A stretch of 64,000 nt of DNA from contig OY723275.1 in assembly GCA_963210315.1 (NCBI GenBank), forward strand, positions 248,001-312,000, given 5' to 3'. Origin of the DNA: Rhynchopus euleeides. Lineage: Eukaryota; Euglenozoa; Diplonemea; Diplonemida; Diplonemidae. Shown here piece by piece: positions 21,920-32,664 of the stretch. Under the pieces are notes generated by a model. That model was not told the origin of the DNA, did not search any database, and saw nothing but the letters and a program-made list of their open reading frames with translations. Position numbers and translations under genes: made by a program. The first letter of the stretch is position 1; each line of letters begins with the position of its first letter.

Positions 21920-24718
21920 GACGGTGGGGTGGCGGGATGGGCCACGCAGCCCCTGCAGCGGCTACAGCAGCTCGTGGGAGAAGGGCGCGCGCAGCGCGCA
22001 GGGTGCGGCTGAGGGCATCGCTGGGGGAGGGGGTGTCAGCGGGTGGCCTGTGTGGGTGGGGGTGGAATGGGGCCAGTGACAGGGAGACACACAGTTGAAG
22101 AGAGGCAGAGGCAGAGGTGTGGGGCAGGACCGCGGCATGATGTGGGGGGGGGGGGGTGTGGGGCAACCTTCGCAGGCAAAGCTTTGGGAGCAGCACCGGT
22201 GGGGCGGTCTGTATGTCGCGGTATCATATATAGAATGAACCAGGGGGGGGGGGGGGCAGGAATGGCGCTGGTGGGTGCTGGCGATGCGGCAAGGGGGGGC
22301 GATGCCGGTATGTCCCGCCTCCGTGTGCAAATGCCACACACACAGCAGCAGCGCCTCTGACATTTCTTCTTCTTTTGATACTTCTTCTTCTTCCACATCC
22401 GGAGGTGCTCCCCCCCGTTTCTTTTCTTCATCACTATCCTAAAGAAGAGAGCATGCATCCCCACGAGCAACCCGCTTCAATCCCACCAAAACACACACAG
22501 AAGCCCACACCTGTATGGCCGACCATGAGTCAGCATTTTGGGCAGGGGAAGACTGTGTGCGACACCAGCACACGGCAGTTTCTTTTGTTGTGCAGCCTGT
22601 GTGCGCGTTGCCCTCAGGGGGTTGGAACAACTCCCGCGGTGGTGCATGGTGTGGCAGCAACATCTGGGGCGCATGAATGCCGTTTGCGCGGGCTCCCCCG
22701 GCGTTGGCCCTTGGCCCTGCGCCCCTCTCCCCCCCCCACCCCCTCCGCACAGGTAGGGCGGGGTGCGTTGTGGGGAGGGAGGGTGTGGTTCACAGTTTCC
22801 AGCTGACATGCGTCCCGTGCTGCTGGTGCGCAGCGCGTGCAGCATTCAAAAAGAAATGCACGTGAAGAAACTGTGGCCCACGGGGGGAGTGGTGAATCCG
22901 AGAGAAGAGAAGGGAAACAGGGGGGGGGGGGGGAGGGAAGAGGCGGTCCGGAGAAGAATCAAATGTTACAAAGCAGACCACTGTGGGCCACCAACCCCAC
23001 CCGCCAACACACACAATGGTCACAATGGTGTCATTGTTCCAGGGTTCGTTGTTCTTGCTTGTGCGGGTGATATGGGTGGGTGGTGTGCTGAACTAGATGC
23101 GTGAGGTGCTGGGTAGCGATCCTATTCATCCTCAATGCAGCGGTGACGCATCACTGCAGGCAAAAGAGAGATGCAATGGGACACAGGAGGGTGCAGAGTA
23201 GAGGGGGTGGGGAGGGGAATAAAGGAAGATCAACGGGTGGGGAGGGTGTAGGGGGAGAGAGGGATGGGTGTGGGCAATGCTGCCAGGGTTTCCAGGAAAC
23301 CACTCCGTTGCCTGTGCCACCGCGCCCCACAGTCGCGGAGAATGCAAAAATGAAAAAGGGCGGCAGCCAAGAGAGAGTGGGCAGGAATTGGGCAGCATTG
23401 CAACGAAGAGAGAGAGAGAGAGAAATCACATGATGTGTCAGAAGAGTAAACACGAAATACACCTAAAGGCGATGCTGTCATCTTAGCACAGCGGGATACA
23501 CTGCCGTAGATGATGTACACAGCACAGCCGACGGGTGAAGGGCATTCTAGCAAAGCAGAAATCACCAAAAAAGGAGGGGTGCAGCGCGCACACCATGGCC
23601 ATGGCGTTCCCACACATGCGAGCCAGCAGGCGTGGCGAGCACAGCCCTCCTCGCTTCACTTCCCTGTACTACAACACCCCTTCCCCAACTGCCGCCCCGC
23701 GCGATGCGGTGCACATTTGCACAACATGCCACCCTTCCTCCGAAGGCTGGCAACACGCCTTGTCAAGAAAAAGGCGTGTGGGTGTTGGTGTTGGTGCATC
23801 TGTGTGAGCGCATAGCGGCGGCATTCAGTGTATTCTAGATTACTGCAAAACCAACGAAGAATTCTGCATCTGCATGCGTGTGTGCATCTGCATGGTGTGG
23901 CTGTGTGTGTCCCGTTCCCTGTAACTTGCAACAGGAAACGGCACACGCACCCACAGGAAACTAGGGTTTGGGGCGTCGCAAAAGAAAAGGGGGGGGGGAG
24001 GGGGCCTGTGTGATAAGAGTTGCCACTGCTTACACTTTCTTCTGGGTGGGGGAGAGAGAAGTGTGTGTCGCTCCTTGGATGTGCACGGCACACAACACAC
24101 GCTTGCCTTATGCGGGATTAGCGCAGGCACCACAACCATGAAACCACTCGGCAACCTGTCTTGCCAGGGGAGGGGGCGGGGGATGTTGGGATAGCCTTGC
24201 ATCCTTGAGACCGCAGTCTGGGAGAGGAATGCAAGCACAGGGCCACCTGCTGGTGCAGGTGCGACCCTCCTATCAACACACCCCCCAGCAACGCTGCAGA
24301 GCGGCAACGGCACGCGCCATTCGGGCATTGAATATGGATGGAGAGAGAATGACGCTGCCTTCGCGGTGTCATGCCCGACACATACGCTGCATCGGCAGCC
24401 GGTAAGTGTGTTTTGCTTGGGGGAAGTGAGAGACTACCCTCTTGGTGCAGATGCAGTGGGAGGAGGGAGGGAGGGAGGGAAAAAGGGTGGAGAGGTGAAG
24501 GCAAATGCAAATGCAAATGCAAAGGTAAAGGGGAAGATAAGATAAAGACAAAGGCATATCCAAAGGGTTGGGTGGGGTGAATGTGTTTAGAAAAAAAGAA
24601 GGGTGTGCGTTGAAAGCTCATTCTACTGTGACTGCTGCTGGCATCATTCTTCAGCATGTTCATGAGAGGGACGTGTGATGGCGTGGCGTGCCCACATCAG
24701 ACCTCACAGCTGGTCTCC
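21920..24718. other. intergenic, no gene recognised
   Basis: Between two minus-strand genes. Contains poly-G runs (near 22145, 22231, 22921), an AAATGC-type hexamer run near 24500-24525, and short GA, CA and GGGA runs. No supported gene. Confidence 0.5.
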
Positions 24719-27700
24719 TCACAGCTTCGGGATCTTACTCCCCCACGCCGCCTTCATGAGACGCCTGAACTCCTGGTAGATCGCGTCCTTGAAGGCAGAG
24801 TAGGACAGCGACACGCGGAAGCCGTACCTCACACGGTTTCCGACAATGGTCATGTCGACAGAGAACCCGACAGCGACTGCCCCGTTCGTCAGGGTGTTGG
24901 AGAAGGTCAGCGAGTGGATGCGCAGCGCGTTCTTCAGGGCCCCGCCCACAGCACGCGCGATGTCGTCGAAGGCGCCCACCACGCCCTTGGCCACGTTCAC
25001 CGTTGCCTGCGCGGCACTCACCGTCCCCTTGGCCGCAGTCACGGTCCCCTGCGCCACCGTGACAGCACCCTCCACAGTCTTCTGCACCCCTGCAAGCGTG
25101 GCGGAGGCAACCTCGAGCGACCCCTTCACCACACCGTACTCCGTCCAGCAGATTGCAACAGACCCGCACGTCCAGAACTGCTTCTTGCACCGGTTCTCCT
25201 TCGACTTGCACGAGCTGCGCTTGCTGTCCGCGTCCCTCGACAGCCTGTCGACCGTGGACTTCGCCCCGCCGATCTTGCTCGACGCATCGTTCTTCGCCTT
25301 CTGCAGGTCCCGGTTGGCCGCATCCAGATCCGCCTTCGCGCTGTTCAGGTCGCGGTTCGCGGCGTTCAGGTCGCGGTCCGCGTCCGCCTTGAGGTCGGAC
25401 AGGAACTGCGTCGCCGCCGTCACCGTGCGCGCAAGAATGTCAGCCTGGATGGACCCGGTGATGGTGTTCTTGAACCCGCTCTGCCCCGGGCGCCCCTGCG
25501 TGTCCAGCGTCACCGCTGCGGACAGCCCCGCCCCGATGTCGTACGCAAACCGCCCGGACACCTTGCTGTCCGACATCTCCAGCAGCAGCGTCACGGCGCG
25601 CCCCAGGATCTGCGCCCGCCCGTCGACCTTGAGGTACTGGCTCGAGGGGGTGAGCGCCATCGAGAAGGACGGACCCGACCTCCCGTCCGCACTCGTGATC
25701 TGGATGACGGACCAGTCGATCTTGTCCGCCTTGAAGGAGGCCGACATCCCGCCCTTCGAGACGCTGAACTTCGCCTCGGCGATGCGCACCACCCCCCACA
25801 GCTCCAGGTTCTGCACGTCGATGTGGATCCCCGCCGGGATGGTCGCGCTCACGTCCGCGATCTGGATCACCACGGGGTTGACCGGGTCCGGGTTGAAGGA
25901 GGCGCTGAACTTCTGAAGCGACATGTCCGCAACCACCCCGCCCACGGGGCCCAGGCACGAGCTGCACTCCGCGATGTCGGTGATGATGCGCTTGAAGTCG
26001 AGGTTCAGGACCTCCCCCTTGAACGCCGTCTTCGTGAAGTCCTGCAGGTCCGCCCCGAGCGCCACCGTCCCCGTCACACCCGCGATCTGCATCCCCCCGA
26101 TCAGCGCAAACTGTGACGGCAGCAGCGCGGGCGTGATGGTCATCTTCACCCCCAGCGGGAACAGCACCTTCACCCCCGGGATCCCGAACGGCTTGCTCCA
26201 CGGCTGCGGGGAGTCGACCGACAGCGCCACCGTCAGCGACCCCGTCGCCGACAGGCTGATGAACCCCGCCGTCGTGAAGGTCTGCGCGTTGCCCCCGGAC
26301 CCGACGGTGAAGTCGAGCACCACGTTGAACCCGAACTCCGGCGGGCCCGTCTTCAGCACAAACGCCAGTGCCACCTCCTTCAGCACCACCTTGGGGGACC
26401 CGAGCGGGATGTTGCCCGCAAGCATCACAAACACGTTCATCTGCGTCGCCGACTTGATGTCCGCCACCACCGTCAGCCCGGCCCCGCTCCCGCTCCCCTC
26501 GGCAGACATGATCTGCGACTTCAGCGACGACGGGGCAATCGCCTTCACCGACTGCATCACCCCGCTGTCCGCCCCGAGGAACGCAGCCAGTGAGAAGCCC
26601 TGGCGCAGCTCCACCCCCTGGATCGTCATCTTCGCCTTCGCCACGGAGAACCGCACGTACGTCGGCGCCAGCTGCTTCAGCACGTTCCCGACCACAGCAG
26701 GCATCCCCGACGGGGACGACACGGACGCCCCCGACGCCGTGAAGGCCATCCCGTAGTTCCAGGCAGACCCAGACTTCGCAACACCCACTGCCACATCGAA
26801 GGCGAGCCCGAAGGCATTCCCGGTAGCCGTGAGCGACAGCGACCCGCCGAACGACACCTCAAGCCCCACGTTCCCGAGCGGCAGCGCCTCCAGCCCGTCG
26901 AACAGCCCAGACGCCCCTGCGCCCAGCGAGCTCGCGAATGCCGACCCGCTGCCCTGCCACGCCGACGCAAAGCCCCCCGGGCTGACCGCCTTGCCCGACA
27001 GGAGCCCGCCACGCAGCGTGATGTCCGACGCCTTCAGCGGCAGCGGGATGGACAGGTCCAGCTCGTAGTCCCCGAGGAACGGACCCTTGATCGACACCGT
27101 TTTCTTCCCAGCCGCATCGGAGGACACCTGCACCGTGGGGGACGGCAGGGTGATGGACTTCCCGAAGAACGGGATCTTCAGCTCCGACAGCTGCCCGCTC
27201 ACCGTCCACTCCTTCGTCGACCCCTGCCCGCACGGCTTCGAGAAGGACACCCCCAGCTCCATCGCAGGGATGCTGTACGGCAGGTTCGTCAGCGACACCA
27301 TACCCGTCCCCTTGCAGTCCGTCCCGACCGTCGCCGACACCAGCACCTTGTCTGCGTCGGTGTACGTCAGCGTCGCCTCCACCGACGACTCGCTCCCCGT
27401 CGTGACCGCAATCTCCGCAGACAGCCCCGCCGACGTCGTCGCTGTGATGGTCCCGGTCCACTTCCGCGAGCTCAGCGTCTCGTCCCCGTTCCCGGTTGCC
27501 GCAAGGGCCACAGTCATCCCGGTGAAGCGCGTCCCCGCAGGCCCGTTCCAGGACCCGGCGACAGACCCTGTCAGCTCCATCGCCCCCGTGCACTTGTGGT
27601 ACGACACGCCTGCGTTGAACACCAGGTCGTCCGCCCCCTTGAGGCGCAGCGTCGCCGTCCCGCTCCCCGTCGACGGGGTGTTGCAGCTGTTGACGTACTC

Positions 27701-29869
27701 AAGCCCGAAGGTGGACGACAGCAGCCCGTTGCTCGTCATGAAGAGGCTGGACAGCGACACCGTCTGCAGCTTCCCCCCGGCAAATGCCACAGATGCCTGC
27801 GACGACCCGCCGAACAGGTTCGCCGACGCCGCCAGCTTCCCCTCCCACACAAGCGCCGACCCTGTGCTGGGCACCTTCCCCGTCAGCTCCACCACCGCGG
27901 ACGACAGCGTCAGCGCCTCGAAACCGATCTGCTGCGCCGTCCCAGTCACCGCGAACTTCACCGCCCCGGGCGCTGCGGCACACTTGTCGTAGTTCAGCGA
28001 TGCGGTGAAGACGTGCGACGTCGCCGTCAGCGTCAGCTCCCCGTCCCCCGTCACTGTGGCGCACCCGCCGGCTCCGGCCGCAATCTCAACCTGCCCCGCA
28101 AAGGCAACCCCGTTCCCGGACACCGCCACCGTCCCGGCCAGGGACGAGAACTTGTTGTCTGCGATGGCCGCCCGCAGCGTCACGGCGCTCCCCTCCAGCG
28201 TGCTCGCCCCCTCGAACGACCCGGTCCACGCCACCGACGCGTCCTGCCCCTGCAGCCGCCCCTGCAGCGCCACGCGCACGTCGGACAGGGTGAACCCGCT
28301 CGCCTCGAACGACGCCAGCTGCCCTGCCACATCCCACAGCGGCAGGTCCGCGTTGTCCGGCGTGTACGTGCTGACGTGCGTCACCTGTGCCGTGAAGGTA
28401 GGCAGCGACGACTCCGCGTCCGCCCCCGCGAAGGCCAGCGACCCGCTCCCGGTCATCACACCGTTGGCCACGCTCAGCGACACCCCGCCGCTCACGGGCC
28501 CGATCGCCACCGCCCCCTGCACCTCGAACGATGTGATCTTCCCCGCCGCACCGTCGAACGCGATGGCTGCTGACGCGCTGTTCCCCGTCCCCAGCTCCAC
28601 CGTCCCGCGGATGCTGCCGGCCCACGACACCGCCCCATTGGCAGCCACTGCCGACCCCAGCTCCAGGCTCACGGCCTTAACAGCCACGCCCGACACCTCC
28701 AGCGCGTCTGCGGACGCCACCGTGATGTCCCACTCCGCAGTCTTCCCGTCGGCCCCGCACCCGTTCTTCTGCGCGATCGTCCCAGCGGCGCTCAGCCCCG
28801 CACTCGGCACCGACACCGTCACCGCCCCCGTGTTGGCCGACGTGCACCCACCGGACGCGTACGACACCGTCCCGGCCACGCTGAAGGCAGGCTTCGTCAC
28901 CGCCACCTGCACCACCAGCGCCTCCAGCGCCGTGTCGCTGAACTGCGCAGACACGGCCGACGCCACCGTGTCGAACACCGTCGCCGACGCGGACAGCGAC
29001 CCGCCCCATGCCACCGTCCCGGCCCCCGCGTACGCCGCCGTCACCTCCACCGACAGCCCGCTCAGCGACAGCCCGTTCACGGACACGGGCGCCGCGGCCC
29101 CCGCCGCCACACGCACAAAGGGTGCCGCCCCGCCCCCTGCCACGAACGCGCACACATCCACCGTGGCCGCACTCACCTGCAGGGCCGCACTCACACCGGG
29201 CACCGACAGCTGCGGCAGCACCGACAGGGTGTTGAAGGGGCACGACCCCGCCGCCCCCACGATGCTCTCGTCGAAGAAGGGCAGCCCCGCCTCCGTGTAC
29301 GTCAGCCGCGACGGCAGGTCCAGGTCCACGTCCACCGCCCCCGAAAGGTCCGCAATGTCGACATACAGCGTCGTCGACACCGCCGCCCCCGCCGACGCCT
29401 TCCCGACCGCGAACCCGATCTGCACCCCGGACGCCGACGACCCGACCTTCCCCCCCACAAGCGTCCCCGACCACTCGACGGTGAAGTTGCCCGGTGCCTG
29501 TGCCTGCGCCACAGTCAGCTCCACAGTCAGCAGCGTCCCGCCCAGCGGCAGGTTGTCCGCCAGCTGCACCACCGACGCTGTGGCCGACAGCTGCAGCGTC
29601 GCCACCCGGCCCGCGCACGACATCGTCCCCTCCGTCGACGGCGACGTCACGAACGGCGTCTTCCCGGCCAGCCCGCCGGACAGGGCGATCCTGCCGCTCG
29701 CCCCCGCTGCAGACCCGCCCTCCACACATGTGCGGATGCTGGCCTCCAGCGCGGCCTCCACCGTCACGCACACCTCGGCAGCACCACCCGAGCACACCAG
29801 AGGCGTCCCTGCCCCTGCCGCTGCCCCTGCAAAGAGCAGGGCCAGCGCGGCCGTGCATACACCACGCAT
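24719..29869 (-). CDS. secreted giant repeat protein, 1716 aa
   Basis: A single 5.15-kb exon starting at a true ATG. Residues 1-20 are a clear signal peptide (MRGVCTAALALLFAGAAAGA). Residues about 25-900 consist of roughly ten diverged modules of ~75-120 residues, rich in Gly/Ala/Ser/Thr/Val, each with a Trp-Xaa-Gly core (EWSGTLVG, AWGGSLSA, SWAGSIRG, AWTGSFEG, VWEGKLAA, KWTGTITA) and spaced Cys. This looks like an all-beta surface or extracellular protein. Residues about 900-1480 are a non-repetitive beta-rich region. Near 1486-1560 is a coiled coil (NAANRDLNSAKADLDAANRD), then a Cys-rich patch (CKSKENRCKKQFWTC) and an amphipathic Val/Ala/Thr-Ala stretch. No C-terminal membrane helix or obvious GPI signal is seen, so it is probably secreted or matrix-bound. 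No family recognised. Extreme GC3 makes the antisense strand open too. Confidence 0.88.
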   Translation of the reverse strand: MRGVCTAALALLFAGAAAGAGTPLVCSGGAAEVCVTVEAALEASIRTCVEGGSAAGASGRIALSGGLAGKTPFVTSPSTEGTMSCAGRVATLQLSATASVVQLADNLPLGGTLLTVELTVAQAQAPGNFTVEWSGTLVGGKVGSSASGVQIGFAVGKASAGAAVSTTLYVDIADLSGAVDVDLDLPSRLTYTEAGLPFFDESIVGAAGSCPFNTLSVLPQLSVPGVSAALQVSAATVDVCAFVAGGGAAPFVRVAAGAAAPVSVNGLSLSGLSVEVTAAYAGAGTVAWGGSLSASATVFDTVASAVSAQFSDTALEALVVQVAVTKPAFSVAGTVSYASGGCTSANTGAVTVSVPSAGLSAAGTIAQKNGCGADGKTAEWDITVASADALEVSGVAVKAVSLELGSAVAANGAVSWAGSIRGTVELGTGNSASAAIAFDGAAGKITSFEVQGAVAIGPVSGGVSLSVANGVMTGSGSLAFAGADAESSLPTFTAQVTHVSTYTPDNADLPLWDVAGQLASFEASGFTLSDVRVALQGRLQGQDASVAWTGSFEGASTLEGSAVTLRAAIADNKFSSLAGTVAVSGNGVAFAGQVEIAAGAGGCATVTGDGELTLTATSHVFTASLNYDKCAAAPGAVKFAVTGTAQQIGFEALTLSSAVVELTGKVPSTGSALVWEGKLAASANLFGGSSQASVAFAGGKLQTVSLSSLFMTSNGLLSSTFGLEYVNSCNTPSTGSGTATLRLKGADDLVFNAGVSYHKCTGAMELTGSVAGSWNGPAGTRFTGMTVALAATGNGDETLSSRKWTGTITATTSAGLSAEIAVTTGSESSVEATLTYTDADKVLVSATVGTDCKGTGMVSLTNLPYSIPAMELGVSFSKPCGQGSTKEWTVSGQLSELKIPFFGKSITLPSPTVQVSSDAAGKKTVSIKGPFLGDYELDLSIPLPLKASDITLRGGLLSGKAVSPGGFASAWQGSGSAFASSLGAGASGLFDGLEALPLGNVGLEVSFGGSLSLTATGNAFGLAFDVAVGVAKSGSAWNYGMAFTASGASVSSPSGMPAVVGNVLKQLAPTYVRFSVAKAKMTIQGVELRQGFSLAAFLGADSGVMQSVKAIAPSSLKSQIMSAEGSGSGAGLTVVADIKSATQMNVFVMLAGNIPLGSPKVVLKEVALAFVLKTGPPEFGFNVVLDFTVGSGGNAQTFTTAGFISLSATGSLTVALSVDSPQPWSKPFGIPGVKVLFPLGVKMTITPALLPSQFALIGGMQIAGVTGTVALGADLQDFTKTAFKGEVLNLDFKRIITDIAECSSCLGPVGGVVADMSLQKFSASFNPDPVNPVVIQIADVSATIPAGIHIDVQNLELWGVVRIAEAKFSVSKGGMSASFKADKIDWSVIQITSADGRSGPSFSMALTPSSQYLKVDGRAQILGRAVTLLLEMSDSKVSGRFAYDIGAGLSAAVTLDTQGRPGQSGFKNTITGSIQADILARTVTAATQFLSDLKADADRDLNAANRDLNSAKADLDAANRDLQKAKNDASSKIGGAKSTVDRLSRDADSKRSSCKSKENRCKKQFWTCGSVAICWTEYGVVKGSLEVASATLAGVQKTVEGAVTVAQGTVTAAKGTVSAAQATVNVAKGVVGAFDDIARAVGGALKNALRIHSLTFSNTLTNGAVAVGFSVDMTIVGNRVRYGFRVSLSYSAFKDAIYQEFRRLMKAAWGSKIPKL

Positions 29870-30369
29870 TATGCTTGTCTGTGCTCCTCTGTCCCTCTAC
29901 AGGTGTGTGTGTATGTGCGTGCGCCGGCGAGATAAATGTATGAATCCTGCAGCATGGTGTGGGGAGGTGCTGAGTGTGGGTGGCATGTGTGCGAACCGGG
30001 AACAAGGTCGGCGAGGGTCGGGGTGGGTGGGGTTCTCGTGCCCAAGCTTGGCTGCTCCGTTGGATCTGGTCTGGCGCGTTGGCTCCTCCAGAGGGGGTGG
30101 CGGGGAGGGGCTTCAGTCCCCAGCCTGGGCAAGCTCAAGGGGCAGGTCTGCATCCGTCAGCCTCCTGAAGCCCAGTCGGACACAGATTGTTTAAAACAGG
30201 GAACCAGGCACAACACAGGCCTGCCTCCACACACCCGAGCGAATCAGTCATACTCTAGAACGTGTACACAAACCACACGCACACCCTCCCCCTGTTCACA
30301 CTGCACGCTGCACCTTCCTATCTCCTGTCGCCACACAGCAACAACGTTAGGACAATGCGTGAAACGTTG

Positions 30370-32250
30370 CTACGACACAACAGCGTCGCCTTCCTCAGCT
30401 GTGCTGCTGCATGCAGCACGGTCGACAGGCGGCGCATCACTGCTGCCTGCTGCCTGCGTGCCGAGCAGCGCGGCATCCTCTGCCCTGGGCGTGAAGCCTG
30501 CAGGGTCGACGTGGAGCCACGCTGCCCGCCATCCTGTGAACACGCCCCGCGTGGGGTGCTGCACCGTGTAGACGTGCTCCGTCTCACCCGCAGGGAGGGT
30601 GCGCTCCACCACGACGCCACCCGATAGGACCTGCCCCCCTGCCGCACGCAGCGCCACAGGGTGCCCAGGCGAGTAGAGGAACTCGCCGTGCCGCCCGAGG
30701 CTGTGTGCCTCCCCTGTAGCACGGCCCTCCATCTCGACATCGCCAGGCGTGCGGTTCTTCTTGAGGTCTGCCTCGTAGAGCTGGCTGACGACGCACACCG
30801 CCACGGTGTCGCCCATCACGTTGACGGCGGTGCGGATGCGGTCTAACAGCCAGTCTACCACCAGGATCAGCGCGATGTCGTCGGCAAACTCCGACAGGTC
30901 TGCAGCCTGCAGCACGGTCAGCAGCGTGACAAGCCCGGCAGAGGGGATAGCGGCAGCACCCATGGCAGCAAGCGACCCGGTGAGGGCGACGATGATCATG
31001 TAGTCGAGGGTGATGTCCTTGTTGTGGCGCTGCGCGATGAACAGTGCTGCAATCGCCTCGTACATCGCAGTGCCGTCCATGTTGACGGTGGATCCCAGCA
31101 CCAGAACAAAATTTGCGATGCTCTTGTCAGCTCCGTACTGCTCCGCACACTGTATGGAGACAGGGAGGGTAGCCGCCGATGACGACGTTGCCAGGGAGGT
31201 GACGAAGGCTCTTGAGAAGCTTTTCAGGAATGTCGGGAACCCCTTGCCGCTGCCACGCGTGCCCACGACGTACACCGTAGGCAGGGTGACGCATCCGTGG
31301 ACAAGAAGCGCGGCGAGGACTGTCGCGACAAACTTGCCGAGGGTGGCGAACATGTCGTAGATGTCGCACGCAGCGGTAATCTTCGACAGAATCAGGCTGA
31401 GCACACCCACCGGGGTGAACACCAGCACCTTGTTGATCAGCACCATGATCACATCGGTGAAGGACTGCAGCGCCACCTCCGCCTGCGTCGGCGGCTGATC
31501 CCTCGAATTCACGGGCAGCGCCGTCGCGACGAAGATGCAGAATGTGATGACCCCGAGAATATTCGAATCCGCCAGCGCCTCAAACACATTGGTCGGGATG
31601 GCGGAGTACACAACATTTGTCACACGATGCACCATGGTCGGCTTTTCCGCCGGCACCGGCGACGGCGCCGCCACCACACCCGGCTGATCGGTGGCATTCC
31701 CGAGCGACACACCCGCGTCGCCAGCAGGCGCGGGGGGCACCCCACGCGCTGCCTCCCTGCACTGCCAGGTGCTCGACTTGTGGACATCGCTGCTCTGCCC
31801 GACACTGCCTGGCTCTATCAGCGACACCGCAAACAGCCCCGTCACCATCGCAAGGAAGTACGTCAGGGCGTAGAGTGACATGGCACGCCGTGTCACACGC
31901 TTCACGTCCTCCCCGCTGCCCATCCTGCGCAGATTGACGACGCCTGTCATGATGCTTCCGGTGATGAGGGGGAGGACGAGCATCTTCAGGAGGCGCAGGA
32001 AGCAGGTCCCCGGCACCGCCAACACCTCGTTGAGCCACCGCGGCATGCGCAGGGGCGTCAGGACCAGCCCGAATACGACACCCATCACCACCCCGCACAC
32101 TGTCTCGAACAGCAGCTTGTCAGCAAGCACCACCTGCTGTGCGCGCAGGGGGAGACATCTTATAGGAATGCAGCCAAACAGGCGCCCGTGTGGGGCTGGC
32201 TCCACCCCATCGAGCATAGGGTTCCCTAGGTGCGACCCCTCCTCGGGCAT
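30370..32250 (-). CDS. SLC1/EAAT-type sodium-coupled acidic amino-acid transporter
   Basis: Plasma-membrane symporter of the dicarboxylate/amino acid:cation (DAACS) family. Hallmarks in order: TM2-3 region (FLRLLKMLVLPLITGSIMTG), HP1 serine-rich loop (TSLATSSSAATLPVSI, about residue 350-360), TM7 NMDGT sodium motif (STVNMDGTAMYEA, about 388), HP2 (GAAAIPSAGLVTLL) and TM8 (VDWLLDRIRTAVNVMGD, about 463). The DRIR arginine that contacts the side-chain carboxylate in glutamate transporters is present, so glutamate or aspartate is the likely substrate. A ~60-residue Pro/Ala/Gly-rich loop sits between TM3 and TM4, as in EAATs, and the ~150-residue C-terminal tail is unusually long. The frame is open upstream, but the first ATG is at 32250, with another at 32217. 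A CGCACAG acceptor-like site just before VVLADKLL leaves open a spliced 5' end. Confidence 0.93.
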   Translation of the reverse strand: MPEEGSHLGNPMLDGVEPAPHGRLFGCIPIRCLPLRAQQVVLADKLLFETVCGVVMGVVFGLVLTPLRMPRWLNEVLAVPGTCFLRLLKMLVLPLITGSIMTGVVNLRRMGSGEDVKRVTRRAMSLYALTYFLAMVTGLFAVSLIEPGSVGQSSDVHKSSTWQCREAARGVPPAPAGDAGVSLGNATDQPGVVAAPSPVPAEKPTMVHRVTNVVYSAIPTNVFEALADSNILGVITFCIFVATALPVNSRDQPPTQAEVALQSFTDVIMVLINKVLVFTPVGVLSLILSKITAACDIYDMFATLGKFVATVLAALLVHGCVTLPTVYVVGTRGSGKGFPTFLKSFSRAFVTSLATSSSAATLPVSIQCAEQYGADKSIANFVLVLGSTVNMDGTAMYEAIAALFIAQRHNKDITLDYMIIVALTGSLAAMGAAAIPSAGLVTLLTVLQAADLSEFADDIALILVVDWLLDRIRTAVNVMGDTVAVCVVSQLYEADLKKNRTPGDVEMEGRATGEAHSLGRHGEFLYSPGHPVALRAAGGQVLSGGVVVERTLPAGETEHVYTVQHPTRGVFTGWRAAWLHVDPAGFTPRAEDAALLGTQAAGSSDAPPVDRAACSSTAEEGDAVVS

Positions 32251-32664
32251 GCAGCGGGCCCAGCCGGCAGGGTGTGGGGTGTGTGGGGTGGCGGGGAGGA
32301 AAAGGTTGGCGCCAGGAGGGCAAGGCAGGGAGGCACTCCCCACACCCTGGTGTAGTCACGCCTAGGCGGCCCTGTGGGGGGGGAGGGGTGAAGGCAGCAG
32401 AGGAAGAGAGAGAAAGAGAAAATCCACCCTTTCATTCGCGGTGAAAGGTCGATAGAAGGGGGGTGGGGTGTGTGGATGGAGGGGGGTGGGGGGGCTGGGG
32501 CGGGGGGGTATGGGTCCCGGCTGCGCCCCCGGGGGGGCTCACCAAAAAATTTGAACTGAACAGCACCGGACATGACAACAGTCCCAGCATCATGGAGCAT
32601 GATCCCCCCCCCCCCCCCCCGCCCCTTCTCGGCGATGAACGTTTCTTTTTTGCCCCCACCCATC

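Noticed and set aside
28005..30194. 729-codon plus-strand open frame
   Set aside because: Antisense to the secreted repeat protein. Ser/Pro/Ala-biased composition is the usual shadow of a very GC-rich gene. The same applies to 24656-26116, 18851-20029, 34490-36211 and 48034-49662.
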